Shown: piece after piece, positions 1-5,585 of the stretch
Layout of the letters: every line of letters begins with the position of its first letter
Position numbering within the stretch: the first letter of the stretch is position 1
From: Geodermatophilaceae bacterium
Lineage (GTDB): Bacteria > Actinomycetota > Actinomycetes > Mycobacteriales > Geodermatophilaceae
Reading direction: 5' to 3'
Assembly (NCBI GenBank): GCA_013812385.1
Contig: JACCTM010000341.1
Span: 1-6,489 of the forward strand
Length of the DNA: 6,489 nucleotides
Notes under the pieces: generated by a model
Database searches by the model: none
What the model saw: the letters and a program-made list of their open reading frames with translations, nothing else
What the model was told of the DNA's origin: nothing
Translations under genes and position numbers: made by a program

Positions 1-2
1 GG

Positions 3-1202
3 CCGCCTTCGGTGAAGGGCATCCTGGTCACCGAGTCGGTACGCGGAGACGGTGGCGTGCTTCGCAACTCCGAGGGCAATCGCTTCATGTTCGACTACAT
101 CCCGGACGTCTTCCGTACCCAGTACGCCGAGACCGAGGAGGAGGGCGACCGCTGGTACACAGATCCGGACAACAACAAACGGCCACCGGAACTGCTTCCC
201 CGCGACGAGGTCGCGCGAGCGATCAACTCCGAGGTCAAGGCCGGTCGGGGCTCACCTGCCGGTGGGGTGTTCTTGGACGTGTCCACCCGGCTCAAGGCCG
301 AGGACATCATCAAGAAGCTCCCGTCGATGCATCACCAGTTCAAGGAACTGGCTGACGTCGACATCACCAAGGAGCCGATGGAGGTCGGCCCGACCTGTCA
401 CTACGTGATGGGCGGCGTCGAGGTCGATCCCGACAGCGCCCAGTCCCGGGTACCCGGCCTCTACGCCGCAGGTGAAGTCGCCGGCGGTATGCACGGGTCG
501 AACCGGCTCGGCGGCAACTCCCTATCCGACCTGCTGGTCTTCGGCAAGCGCGCCGGTGATCACGCTGCCCTCTACGCCCACTCGTTGCGTAATTCTCCAT
601 CCGAGGTCACCGATGCCCAGATCGAGGCTGCGACTCGAGCGGCCTTGGCACCCTTCCTCATCGAGGACCGCCCGAACGTGGAGCGGGAAAACGCGTACAC
701 GATCCATGCGGAGTTGCAGCAGACCATGAACGACCTCGTGGGGATCATCCGCAAGGCCGACGAGATCGAGTTGGCGCTCAAGAAGCTCGATGAGCTACGC
801 CAGCGGGCGGCATTGGCCACTGTGGAGGGTGCCCGGGAGTTCAACCCGGGCTGGCATCTGGCCATCGACCTGCAGAACATGCTGTTGATCTCCGAGTGCA
901 TCGCGCGGGCCGCGCTCACGCGCGAGGAGAGTCGCGGTGGGCACACCCGCGACGACTTTCCCGGCATGAATCCAGAGTGGCGAAAGCTCAATCTGGTTCT
1001 CGCGCTTGACAGTCCAAGCGGACTTCAGGATACCGACGCTCAAGTCACGCTCGTCAAGCAGCCGGTGCCGACCATGCGCAGCGACCTGTTGGAACTGTTC
1101 GATCCGAACGAGCTCCAGAAATACCTCACCGACGCGGAACTACCTGCCACGATCACCGCCGGGGCATCCAGTGGATCCGCTGACCAGTCACAGGGAGGCT
1201 GA
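3..1202 (+). CDS. sdhA: Succinate dehydrogenase/fumarate reductase flavoprotein subunit, 5'-truncated
   Basis: This is the FAD-binding catalytic subunit of complex II, which oxidises succinate to fumarate on the cytoplasmic face of the membrane and passes electrons to the iron-sulfur subunit. The reading frame is open to the window edge; about 399 residues are visible of the roughly 640 usual for this type, so the N-terminal FAD dinucleotide fold is missing. The GTG at position 12 is an internal valine, not a start. Active-site landmarks match the family: Arg of RGDGG (bases 42-44), His of TCHYVMGG (399-401) and Arg of HGSNRLGGNS (504-506), with the FAD-contacting AAGEVAGG just before the last. 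A helical C-terminal domain follows, with the motif ESRGGHTRDDFP. The frame ends 5 bases before sdhB, so the two are co-transcribed. In the mycobacterial Sdh1 operon a membrane anchor gene lies upstream; here it would be outside the window. Confidence 0.97.
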   Translation, partial: PPSVKGILVTESVRGDGGVLRNSEGNRFMFDYIPDVFRTQYAETEEEGDRWYTDPDNNKRPPELLPRDEVARAINSEVKAGRGSPAGGVFLDVSTRLKAEDIIKKLPSMHHQFKELADVDITKEPMEVGPTCHYVMGGVEVDPDSAQSRVPGLYAAGEVAGGMHGSNRLGGNSLSDLLVFGKRAGDHAALYAHSLRNSPSEVTDAQIEAATRAALAPFLIEDRPNVERENAYTIHAELQQTMNDLVGIIRKADEIELALKKLDELRQRAALATVEGAREFNPGWHLAIDLQNMLLISECIARAALTREESRGGHTRDDFPGMNPEWRKLNLVLALDSPSGLQDTDAQVTLVKQPVPTMRSDLLELFDPNELQKYLTDAELPATITAGASSGSADQSQGG

Positions 1203-1207
1203 CCAAG

Positions 1208-1993
1208 ATGGCCTACGACGCAAGGTTTCGCGTCTGGCGCGGCGATGCGCATGAAGGTGCCCTGAAGGACTATTCGGTCGAGGTGAATGAGGGTGAGGTC
1301 GTTCTCGACATCATCCACCGGCTGCAGGCCACCCAGGCCGGCGACCTGGCAGTCCGCTGGAACTGCAAGGCCGGAAAGTGCGGGTCGTGCAGTGCCGAGA
1401 TCAACGGCCGGCCGCGGTTGATGTGTATGACTCGGATGAGCACCTTCGACGAGTCCGAGACCATCACCGTGACGCCGCTGCGAACCTTCCCGGTGATCCG
1501 CGACCTGGTAACAGATGTCTCGTACAACTACGAGAAGGCCCGGGAGATCCCGTCTTTCGCCCCTCCGGCGGGTGTTGCCCCCGGGGACTACCGGATGGCG
1601 CAGGTCGACGTCGAGCGCTCGCAGGAGTTCCGTAAGTGTATCGAGTGCTTCCTGTGCAACAACGTCTGCCACGTGATCCGCGACCACGAGGGCAACAAGC
1701 AGAACTTCGCCGGCCCCCGCTTCCTGATGCGGGTGGCGGAGTTGGACATGCACCCGATGGATGCCGTCGACCGGCAGAAGCAGGCTCAGGACGACCACGG
1801 GCTCGGGTACTGCAACATCACCAAGTGCTGCACCGAGGTCTGCCCCGAACACATCAAAATCACCGACAACGCGTTGATCCCGATGAAGGAACGGGTCGCT
1901 GATCGCAAATTCGACCCGGTCGTCTGGCTCGGCTCGAAGATCGGCCTGGCCAAGGGCAGCGGGCGGCCAAAGGCGCCGATCACCAAGCGCTGA
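1208..1993 (+). CDS. sdhB: Succinate dehydrogenase/fumarate reductase iron-sulfur subunit
   Basis: This 261-residue subunit carries electrons from the flavin to the quinone site through three clusters. The N-terminal ferredoxin domain has the [2Fe-2S] ligands C53, C58, C61 and C73. In the C-terminal domain, C144, C147, C150 and C212 fit the [4Fe-4S] cluster, and C154, C202 and C208 the [3Fe-4S] cluster, by alignment with the E. coli spacing. C207, next to C208, is an extra cysteine. The ATG start is fixed by the strong Shine-Dalgarno AGGGAGG at 1192-1198, nine bases upstream and inside the sdhA 3' end. The neighbourhood and sequence style resemble mycobacterial Sdh1 (Rv0247c). The stop is one base from the end of the convergent mutT gene. 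Length is normal and the frame intact. Confidence 0.97.
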   Translation: MAYDARFRVWRGDAHEGALKDYSVEVNEGEVVLDIIHRLQATQAGDLAVRWNCKAGKCGSCSAEINGRPRLMCMTRMSTFDESETITVTPLRTFPVIRDLVTDVSYNYEKAREIPSFAPPAGVAPGDYRMAQVDVERSQEFRKCIECFLCNNVCHVIRDHEGNKQNFAGPRFLMRVAELDMHPMDAVDRQKQAQDDHGLGYCNITKCCTEVCPEHIKITDNALIPMKERVADRKFDPVVWLGSKIGLAKGSGRPKAPITKR

Positions 1994-2001
1994 GTCAGCG
2001 C
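1987..2001. terminator. Palindrome containing both stop codons of convergent sdhB and mutT
   Basis: A perfect inverted repeat, GCGCTGA and TCAGCGC, is centred on base 1994. The plus-strand TGA of sdhB (1991-1993) and the minus-strand TGA of mutT (1995-1997) are part of the arms. In RNA it could form a 5-6 bp GC-rich stem with a 3-5 base loop. There is no T-tract on either side. A bidirectional terminator is an inference; the stem is short and could be chance. Confidence 0.35.
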
Positions 2002-2405
2002 AACAGGGGTCGTACGGCTGTCTCAAACTGGCGGTTTCCGGGCAGCCATTGCACGCTGGTGAAATCCGCATCTCCGAGCCAGCGCAGCTCCAGGTGCTCG
2101 AGGGCAACGGGCTCGGCCGAGTGCGGTTCGCTCAGGACGGCCGACCACAGGCGGACACCGCTTCGGCCGTACGGATTGGGCACCTCGCCAAGGAAGCACT
2201 GTGGAGTGATCCGGACGCCGACCTCCTCCTGACACTCGCGGATCAGCGCCTCGAATTCGGTCTCCCCCGCTTCGACCTTGCCGCCGGGAAACTCCCACAG
2301 CCCGGCCAGCGCCGGAGGTGAAGTCCGTTGGGCGGCCAGGACTTTGCCGTTTCGAAGGATCGCAGCGGCGACCACCGTGCCGGCCACAGGAGTTTCGCCG
2401 GTCAT
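1995..2405 (-). CDS. MutT-type Nudix hydrolase, probable 8-oxo-dGTP diphosphatase
   Basis: This 136-residue protein is a single Nudix domain. The full Nudix box Gx5Ex7REUxEExGU is present at residues 42-64 (G42, E48, R56, E57, E60, E61, G63), preceded by LWEFPGG, which is typical of MutT enzymes that hydrolyse oxidised nucleotides such as 8-oxo-dGTP and so prevent transversions. Substrate cannot be proved by sequence; other (d)NTP pyrophosphatases share this signature. The ATG at 2403-2405 is the first in frame. GGAGGG stands only one base upstream, which is unusually close. A GTG at residue 7 is an alternative start, but has no better site. The gene converges with sdhB, with one base between them, and diverges from the Rrf2 gene across 92 bases. 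It has no functional link to sulfur assimilation. Confidence 0.92.
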   Translation of the reverse strand: MTGETPVAGTVVAAAILRNGKVLAAQRTSPPALAGLWEFPGGKVEAGETEFEALIRECQEEVGVRITPQCFLGEVPNPYGRSGVRLWSAVLSEPHSAEPVALEHLELRWLGDADFTSVQWLPGNRQFETAVRPLLR

Positions 2406-2406
2406 T

Positions 2407-2412
2407 CCCTCC
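2407..2412 (-). promoter_or_regulatory. Very close Shine-Dalgarno of the mutT gene
   Basis: On the minus strand GGAGGG is followed by a single A and then the ATG. The usual gap is 5-9 bases. Either translation starts inefficiently here or the true start lies elsewhere, for example the GTG at 2385-2387. Confidence 0.4.
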
Positions 2413-2425
2413 AGAATGTCACACC

Positions 2426-2446
2426 CCGCTCATCGACCCTGAGCGG
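2426..2446. promoter_or_regulatory. Inverted repeat, candidate operator between mutT and the Rrf2 gene
   Basis: CCGCTCA (2426-2432) and TGAGCGG (2440-2446) are perfect 7-bp arms separated by 7 bases. A further GCTCA lies at 2462-2466. The site is in the 92-base divergent region, about 50 bases before the regulator start. Rrf2 proteins bind dyad sites and often regulate their own genes, so this is a reasonable operator candidate. No binding consensus was available to compare it with. Confidence 0.35.
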
Positions 2447-2485
2447 CTGGTCGGCGGTCCTGCTCATCCCGCGATTTCGAACAGC

Positions 2486-2491
2486 CATACT
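2486..2491 (+). promoter_or_regulatory. Candidate -10 element for a leaderless Rrf2 mRNA
   Basis: CATACT matches four of six bases of the -10 consensus and ends six bases before the GTG at 2498. There is no usable Shine-Dalgarno at a normal distance, so transcription may begin at the GTG itself, as is common in actinobacteria. No -35 hexamer is evident. Confidence 0.35.
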
Positions 2492-2497
2492 GCAGAG

Positions 2498-2962
2498 GTG
2501 AGGATCTCGGCCCGTGTGGATTACGCCATCCGCGCCAGTCTGGAACTCGCAGCGGGCGGTCCGGAGCCGCTCACCTCTGAACGCATCGCGGCTGCTCAGA
2601 AGATCCCGGTGCGCTTCCTGCAGGCCATTCTCGCCGACCTGACCGCTGCCCGCTTGGTCGTGAGCACGCGGGGGCGCGAGGGTGGTTACCGCCTCGGCCG
2701 TCCGGCGACCGAGATCTCGATCGCTGACATCATGCGGGTCGAACAGGGCTTCCTCGCCGACATTCATGGCGAGCGTCCCGAGGACCTCGCCTACCCAGGC
2801 GTGTCGCGGGAACTCTCGAAGGTGTGGGTCGCAGCGCGAGCCAGCTATCGATCGGTCCTGGAACGAGTCACCTTGGCCGACGTCCTGGCCGGTCAGTTAC
2901 CCGAGGACATCGCTGCGCTGCTCACCGACGAAGATGCGTGGGTCTCAGGCTCGGATCGCTGA
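2498..2962 (+). CDS. Rrf2-family transcriptional regulator, cysteine-free, linked to sulfate activation
   Basis: This 154-residue DNA-binding protein begins MRISARVDYAIRAS, the usual Rrf2 opening. A winged helix-turn-helix occupies about residues 5-70: the recognition helix is around 35-51 (KIPVRFLQAILADL) and the wing is STRGREGGYRLGRP (57-69), followed by the dimerisation helix. The open frame continues upstream to 2318, but that stretch overlaps mutT and lacks family similarity, so the GTG at 2498 is chosen. The protein has no cysteine at all, unlike IscR and NsrR, and so is more like CymR-type members, which sense through partners or ligands. M. tuberculosis carries an Rrf2 gene (Rv1287) beside cysD-cysN, so by context this one probably controls sulfur-assimilation genes. 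The effector is unknown. It precedes cysC by 61 bases on the same strand, and the two may form an operon. Confidence 0.93.
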   Translation: MRISARVDYAIRASLELAAGGPEPLTSERIAAAQKIPVRFLQAILADLTAARLVVSTRGREGGYRLGRPATEISIADIMRVEQGFLADIHGERPEDLAYPGVSRELSKVWVAARASYRSVLERVTLADVLAGQLPEDIAALLTDEDAWVSGSDR

Positions 2963-3007
2963 GATCAACCTGCTGGTGTCCGAGTCCGTCCCCCACAGCC
3001 CGTACCC

Positions 3008-3013
3008 AAGGAG
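3008..3013 (+). promoter_or_regulatory. Shine-Dalgarno that fixes the cysC start
   Basis: AAGGAG stands ten bases before the GTG at 3024. It favours that start over the in-frame GTG at 2976, which has no comparable site. The kinase homology also begins shortly after 3024. Confidence 0.7.
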
Positions 3014-3023
3014 TGACATTCCA

Positions 3024-3587
3024 GTGCCCCCATCCACCGGTCCCGGCTTTGCTGTCCTGCTCACCGGATTCTCCGGAGCTGGCAAGTCCACGGTCGCCGA
3101 GGAGTTGTTGCGGCGTTGGACGTCTCAACGCGAGGTGACTGTCCTGGACGGGGACATCGTGCGCACGATGCTGTCGCAAGGGCTGTCCTTCAGCCGCGAG
3201 GACCGCGATCTGAACATCCGCAGGATCGGTTGGGTCTCGGCTGAAGTCGTTCGGCACGGCGGAGCCGTCATCATTGCCGCGATCGCGCCGTACGACGGCG
3301 CCCGGGAAGAGGCTCGGACGATGGTGGAGGCGTACGGCGTCTTCAGTTTGGTGCATCTTTCGACGCCGTTGGAGGTCTGCGAGGGTCGCGACGTCAAAGG
3401 CCTGTACGCGAGGGCACGCTCCGGCGAGATCGGCTCGTTCACCGGGATTTCTGACCCGTACGAACTGCCTACCCGCCCTGACGTCGTAGTTGACACCTCG
3501 CAGTTGCCGGTCGAGTCATCCGCCGACGCGATCGAAGCCTACCTGCGGCACCGCGGCATCCAGCTCGATAGGCAGATGTCTGCCTGA
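3024..3587 (+). CDS. cysC: Adenylyl-sulfate (APS) kinase, stand-alone
   Basis: CysC phosphorylates APS to PAPS with ATP, the second activation step of sulfate assimilation, in the cytoplasm. The 187-residue product has the normal single-domain length. Motifs in order are the P-loop GFSGAGKST (15-23), LDGD (41-44) with the following R47, the APS-binding FSREDRDLNIRRIG (56-69), IAPY (87-90), and the lid-region DVKGLYARARSGEIGSFTGI (123-142) leading to DPYELP. Where E. coli CysC has the serine that forms a phosphoenzyme (ISPF), this protein has alanine (A88), a known variation in the family that should not abolish activity. The start is set by AAGGAG upstream. It follows the Rrf2 regulator on the same strand and faces cysND across the vapBC pair. 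In mycobacteria this domain is fused to CysN; here it is separate. Confidence 0.96.
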   Translation: MPPSTGPGFAVLLTGFSGAGKSTVAEELLRRWTSQREVTVLDGDIVRTMLSQGLSFSREDRDLNIRRIGWVSAEVVRHGGAVIIAAIAPYDGAREEARTMVEAYGVFSLVHLSTPLEVCEGRDVKGLYARARSGEIGSFTGISDPYELPTRPDVVVDTSQLPVESSADAIEAYLRHRGIQLDRQMSA

Positions 3588-3605
3588 GCTCGTATGCTCA
3601 TCTGC
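3572..3605. promoter_or_regulatory. Nested inverted repeats over the vapB start, candidate autoregulatory operator
   Basis: The outer arms GCAGATG (3572-3578) and CATCTGC (3599-3605) are perfect complements 20 bases apart. Inside them lie TGAGC (3585-3589) and GCTCA (3596-3600), 6 bases apart. The dyads overlap the cysC stop and the vapB -10 element. VapB antitoxins, alone or with VapC, usually repress their own promoter by binding such dyads, so this is a plausible operator. It could equally fold as a weak hairpin after cysC. Confidence 0.4.
3593..3598 (+). promoter_or_regulatory. Candidate -10 element for a leaderless vapBC mRNA
   Basis: TATGCT fits the TAnnnT pattern and ends seven bases before the ATG at 3606, a spacing typical of leaderless actinobacterial transcripts. 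No Shine-Dalgarno precedes that ATG, and no -35 hexamer is obvious. The pair may therefore have its own promoter inside the cysC 3' end. Confidence 0.45.
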
Positions 3606-3902
3606 ATGCGGACCACGCTAAACCTCAACGACGAGCTCGTACGGCAGGCGAAGCAGCGAGCGGCCGCGGAGAATCGCACGTTGACGAGCGTGATCGAGGA
3701 CGCCCTTCGTCGCCTCCTGTCCGGACATATCCCGGCCGATCCTGTTCCATACCGAGTGCAGACCATGTTCGCCAGCGACCTTCAGCCTGGCCTTGATCCG
3801 AACGATCCGGTCTTCTATAAGCAGATCTTCGAGCAGGACGATATCGAGAAGTACGGGCCTCGATCCCAGCTACACGGCGGCACCACTGATGCAACTGTTT
3901 GA
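3606..3902 (+). CDS. vapB: VapB-like ribbon-helix-helix antitoxin
   Basis: This 98-residue protein is the likely antitoxin of a type II toxin-antitoxin pair. Residues 1-38 (MRTTLNLNDELVRQAK... to EDALRRLL) form a ribbon-helix-helix DNA-binding fold: a short beta strand with alternating residues (RTTLNL), then two helices. The acidic, proline-rich C-terminal tail (about 40-98) would wrap the toxin. The ATG at 3606 is preferred to the ATG at 3594, which adds the residues MLIC, lies inside the putative -10 element and has no good ribosome site; family members normally begin MRTTLxLDD. The gene starts 18 bases after the cysC stop and overlaps the toxin gene by 14 bases, so the two are translationally coupled. 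Codons such as CTA and GAT appear more often than in the neighbouring genes, hinting at transfer. Confidence 0.88.
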   Translation: MRTTLNLNDELVRQAKQRAAAENRTLTSVIEDALRRLLSGHIPADPVPYRVQTMFASDLQPGLDPNDPVFYKQIFEQDDIEKYGPRSQLHGGTTDATV

Positions 3903-4317
3903 CGTCAATGTACTGATCAACGCACACAAGCAGGACGCTCGCGACCACGCGCTATATCGAGCGTTTCTCGAAAGGACAGTGACCGGTCCCGACCTCTTTG
4001 GGCTGAGCGAACTAGTCTGCAGCGCTTTCGTCCGAATCGTGACCGATCGTCGGGTCTACGTCACGCCGATGCCCATCGAGAACGCGGTCAAGAGCGTTCA
4101 AAGCCTCCTCGGGCGCGAGAATTGTCAACGAATCCAGCCAGGTCGCCGACACTTCGAGATATTCACCGATCTGTGCCTACGCACGCCGGTGCGCGGCAAG
4201 GATGTCGCCGACGCCTACCTTGCCGCACTCGCCATCGAGTCAGGCTGTGAGTGGGTAACCGATGATCGCGGCTTCGCACGATTCCCGGGCCTACGCTGGC
4301 GACGTCCTCTGGACTGA
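3889..4317 (+). CDS. vapC: VapC-like PIN-domain ribonuclease toxin
   Basis: This 142-residue single PIN domain is the toxin half of the pair, a metal-dependent ribonuclease that in characterised VapCs cuts tRNA or rRNA; the target here is unknown. Acidic residues expected for the metal site are present: D5 in LFDVNVLI, E41 in LSELV, D108 in VADAYLAALAIESG and D126 in TDDRGFARFPGLRW. The ATG at 3889 begins right at the conserved PIN strand; the frame is open upstream to 3793, but that part is vapB in another frame. The start lies within vapB (14-base overlap), with only a weak GGCGG upstream, so it probably depends on vapB translation. Base composition is lower than the neighbours: 68 of 120 bases at 3901-4020 are G or C, and codons CTA, TAT, CGA, TTT and AGG occur in a short run. 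All catalytic residues being intact argues for a working toxin. Confidence 0.9.
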   Translation: MQLFDVNVLINAHKQDARDHALYRAFLERTVTGPDLFGLSELVCSAFVRIVTDRRVYVTPMPIENAVKSVQSLLGRENCQRIQPGRRHFEIFTDLCLRTPVRGKDVADAYLAALAIESGCEWVTDDRGFARFPGLRWRRPLD

Positions 4318-4346
4318 CCAGCGCCATTGCACTAGCTGGCGTTGGT
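4317..4346. terminator. Hairpin between convergent vapC and cysN, candidate bidirectional terminator
   Basis: Bases 4317-4326 (ACCAGCGCCA) pair with 4337-4346 (TGGCGTTGGT) to give a 10-bp stem with one G-U wobble in the plus-strand RNA and a 10-base loop. In the minus-strand RNA the wobble becomes one A-C mismatch. The stem begins at the last base of the vapC stop and spans the cysN stop. There is no T-tract on either side, but actinobacterial terminators often lack one. Function is inferred from position and stem strength. Confidence 0.5.
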
Positions 4347-5585
4347 GATGATCCCGGCACCGACAGTGTTGTTGGTTGCCTCGTCGACCAGGATGAAACT
4401 TCCGGTCGTCCGGTTGCGCCGGTATTCATCAGCGAAGATCGGCTGGGCCAAACGCAGCGTGACCCGTCCGATGTCGTTGAGTCCCAAGGCTTGCACGCCC
4501 TCTTCTCGGTGCATCGAGTTGACGTCGATGCGGTACTTCAAATCGCGCACGATCGCTTTGGACCAGCGATGAGTGTGCTTGAGGGCATACCGCTGACCTT
4601 CCTGCAGCTTTGACGTACCACTCATCCAGCAGACGACCGCCTCGACCGTCTGACTCATGACCGGCTGGTTTTGCGGACGGCAGATCAGATCCCCACGGGA
4701 GACGTCGACATTGTCGGCCAACCGGATAACCACCGACATCGGTGCGAACGCCTCGTCGACCGGGCCGTCCGGTGTGTCGATGTGCGAGATCGTGGACTGC
4801 ATCCCCGAGGGGAGCACCTCGACGGTGTCACCAACCGCCAGCACACCGCCGGCCACCTGACCGGCGTACCCCCGATAGTCATGGTGCTGGTCGTCGCGGG
4901 GTCGGATCACGTACTGGACCGGGAACCGTACGTCCACGAGGTTGCGGTCCGACGCGATGTGCACCTCTTCGAGATGGTGCAGCAAGGAGGGTCCCTCGTA
5001 CCAAGGCATGGACACCGATCGGCTGACGATGTTGTCGCCGTTCAACGCCGAGACCGGGACAAAGGTGAGGTCGCCGACGTCGAGCTTCGCGGCGAAGGCG
5101 CTGAACTCGTCCCGGATCTCGTTGAACCGGTCCTGCGAGTGATCGACCAGGTCCATCTTGTTTACACACAGGACGATGTGCGGGACCCGGAGCAAGGTGG
5201 CCAGAAAGGCGTGCCGCCGGGTCTGTTCGAGGATGCCGTTTCGGGCATCGACCAGGACTAGGGCGAGGTTCGCGGTGGAGGCACCCGTGACCATGTTGCG
5301 GGTGTACTGCGGATGCCCAGGTGTGTCGGCCAGCACGAACCGGCGGCGGGGGGTGGAGAAATAGCGGTAGGCCACGTCGATCGTGATGCCCTGCTCGCGC
5401 TCGGCACGCAGGCCGTCGGTCAGCAGGGCCAGATCCGCCGTACCCAACCCGCGGCGTCGGCTGACATCCTCGACGTGGGTGAGCTGGTCCTCGAAGATCG
5501 ATTTGCTGTCATAGAGCAGGCGCCCGATCAGGGTCGACTTGCCGTCATCGACCGAACCGGCTGTGGCCAGGCGGAGAAGATCCAT
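4332..5585 (-). CDS. cysN: Sulfate adenylyltransferase subunit 1 (GTPase), without fused CysC
   Basis: CysN is the regulatory GTPase of the heterodimeric ATP sulfurylase; GTP hydrolysis drives APS synthesis from ATP and sulfate by CysD. The 417-residue product has an EF-Tu-like G domain: P-loop GSVDDGKST (10-18), GITID (66-70), DTPGH (87-91), NKMD (142-145) and SALNGDN (179-185). Two beta-barrel domains follow, to the end at ...GAGIITNAS. The ATG at 5583-5585 was chosen because MDLLRLATAGSVDDGK matches the family N-terminus and because it overlaps the cysD stop by one base (TGATG), implying coupled translation; no clear Shine-Dalgarno is present. The open frame runs further upstream to 5810, but that is an out-of-frame reading of cysD. 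Unlike the mycobacterial CysNC protein (about 600 residues), it lacks an APS kinase domain, consistent with the separate cysC here. It is the only complete gene in the window that stops with TAG. Confidence 0.97.
   Translation of the reverse strand: MDLLRLATAGSVDDGKSTLIGRLLYDSKSIFEDQLTHVEDVSRRRGLGTADLALLTDGLRAEREQGITIDVAYRYFSTPRRRFVLADTPGHPQYTRNMVTGASTANLALVLVDARNGILEQTRRHAFLATLLRVPHIVLCVNKMDLVDHSQDRFNEIRDEFSAFAAKLDVGDLTFVPVSALNGDNIVSRSVSMPWYEGPSLLHHLEEVHIASDRNLVDVRFPVQYVIRPRDDQHHDYRGYAGQVAGGVLAVGDTVEVLPSGMQSTISHIDTPDGPVDEAFAPMSVVIRLADNVDVSRGDLICRPQNQPVMSQTVEAVVCWMSGTSKLQEGQRYALKHTHRWSKAIVRDLKYRIDVNSMHREEGVQALGLNDIGRVTLRLAQPIFADEYRRNRTTGSFILVDEATNNTVGAGIITNAS

Noticed and set aside
1040..2107. 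Long minus-strand open frame of 355 codons opposite sdhB
   Set aside because: It lies opposite well-identified sdhA/sdhB sequence and also crosses the mutT 3' end in another frame. Its product has no recognisable motif; high GC makes long antisense frames common.
2318..2497. N-terminal extension of the Rrf2 frame
   Set aside because: It overlaps mutT on the other strand, has no family similarity and includes the putative operator; Rrf2 proteins begin at the MRIS-like segment.
2682..3023. Upstream extension of the cysC frame
   Set aside because: It mostly overlaps the Rrf2 gene in another frame. The Shine-Dalgarno and kinase homology support the start at 3024; the GTG at 2976 is a weaker alternative.
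3588..4331. Attachment sites or target-site duplications around vapBC
   Set aside because: I compared both flanks by eye and found no convincing direct repeats, and there is no transposase or integrase. Any acquisition left no visible boundary marks.
4671..5261. Plus-strand open frame of 196 codons opposite cysN
   Set aside because: It is antisense to the conserved GTPase and its translation shows no family features. The smaller plus-strand frames opposite cysN and cysD (for example 5313-5762) are rejected for the same reason.
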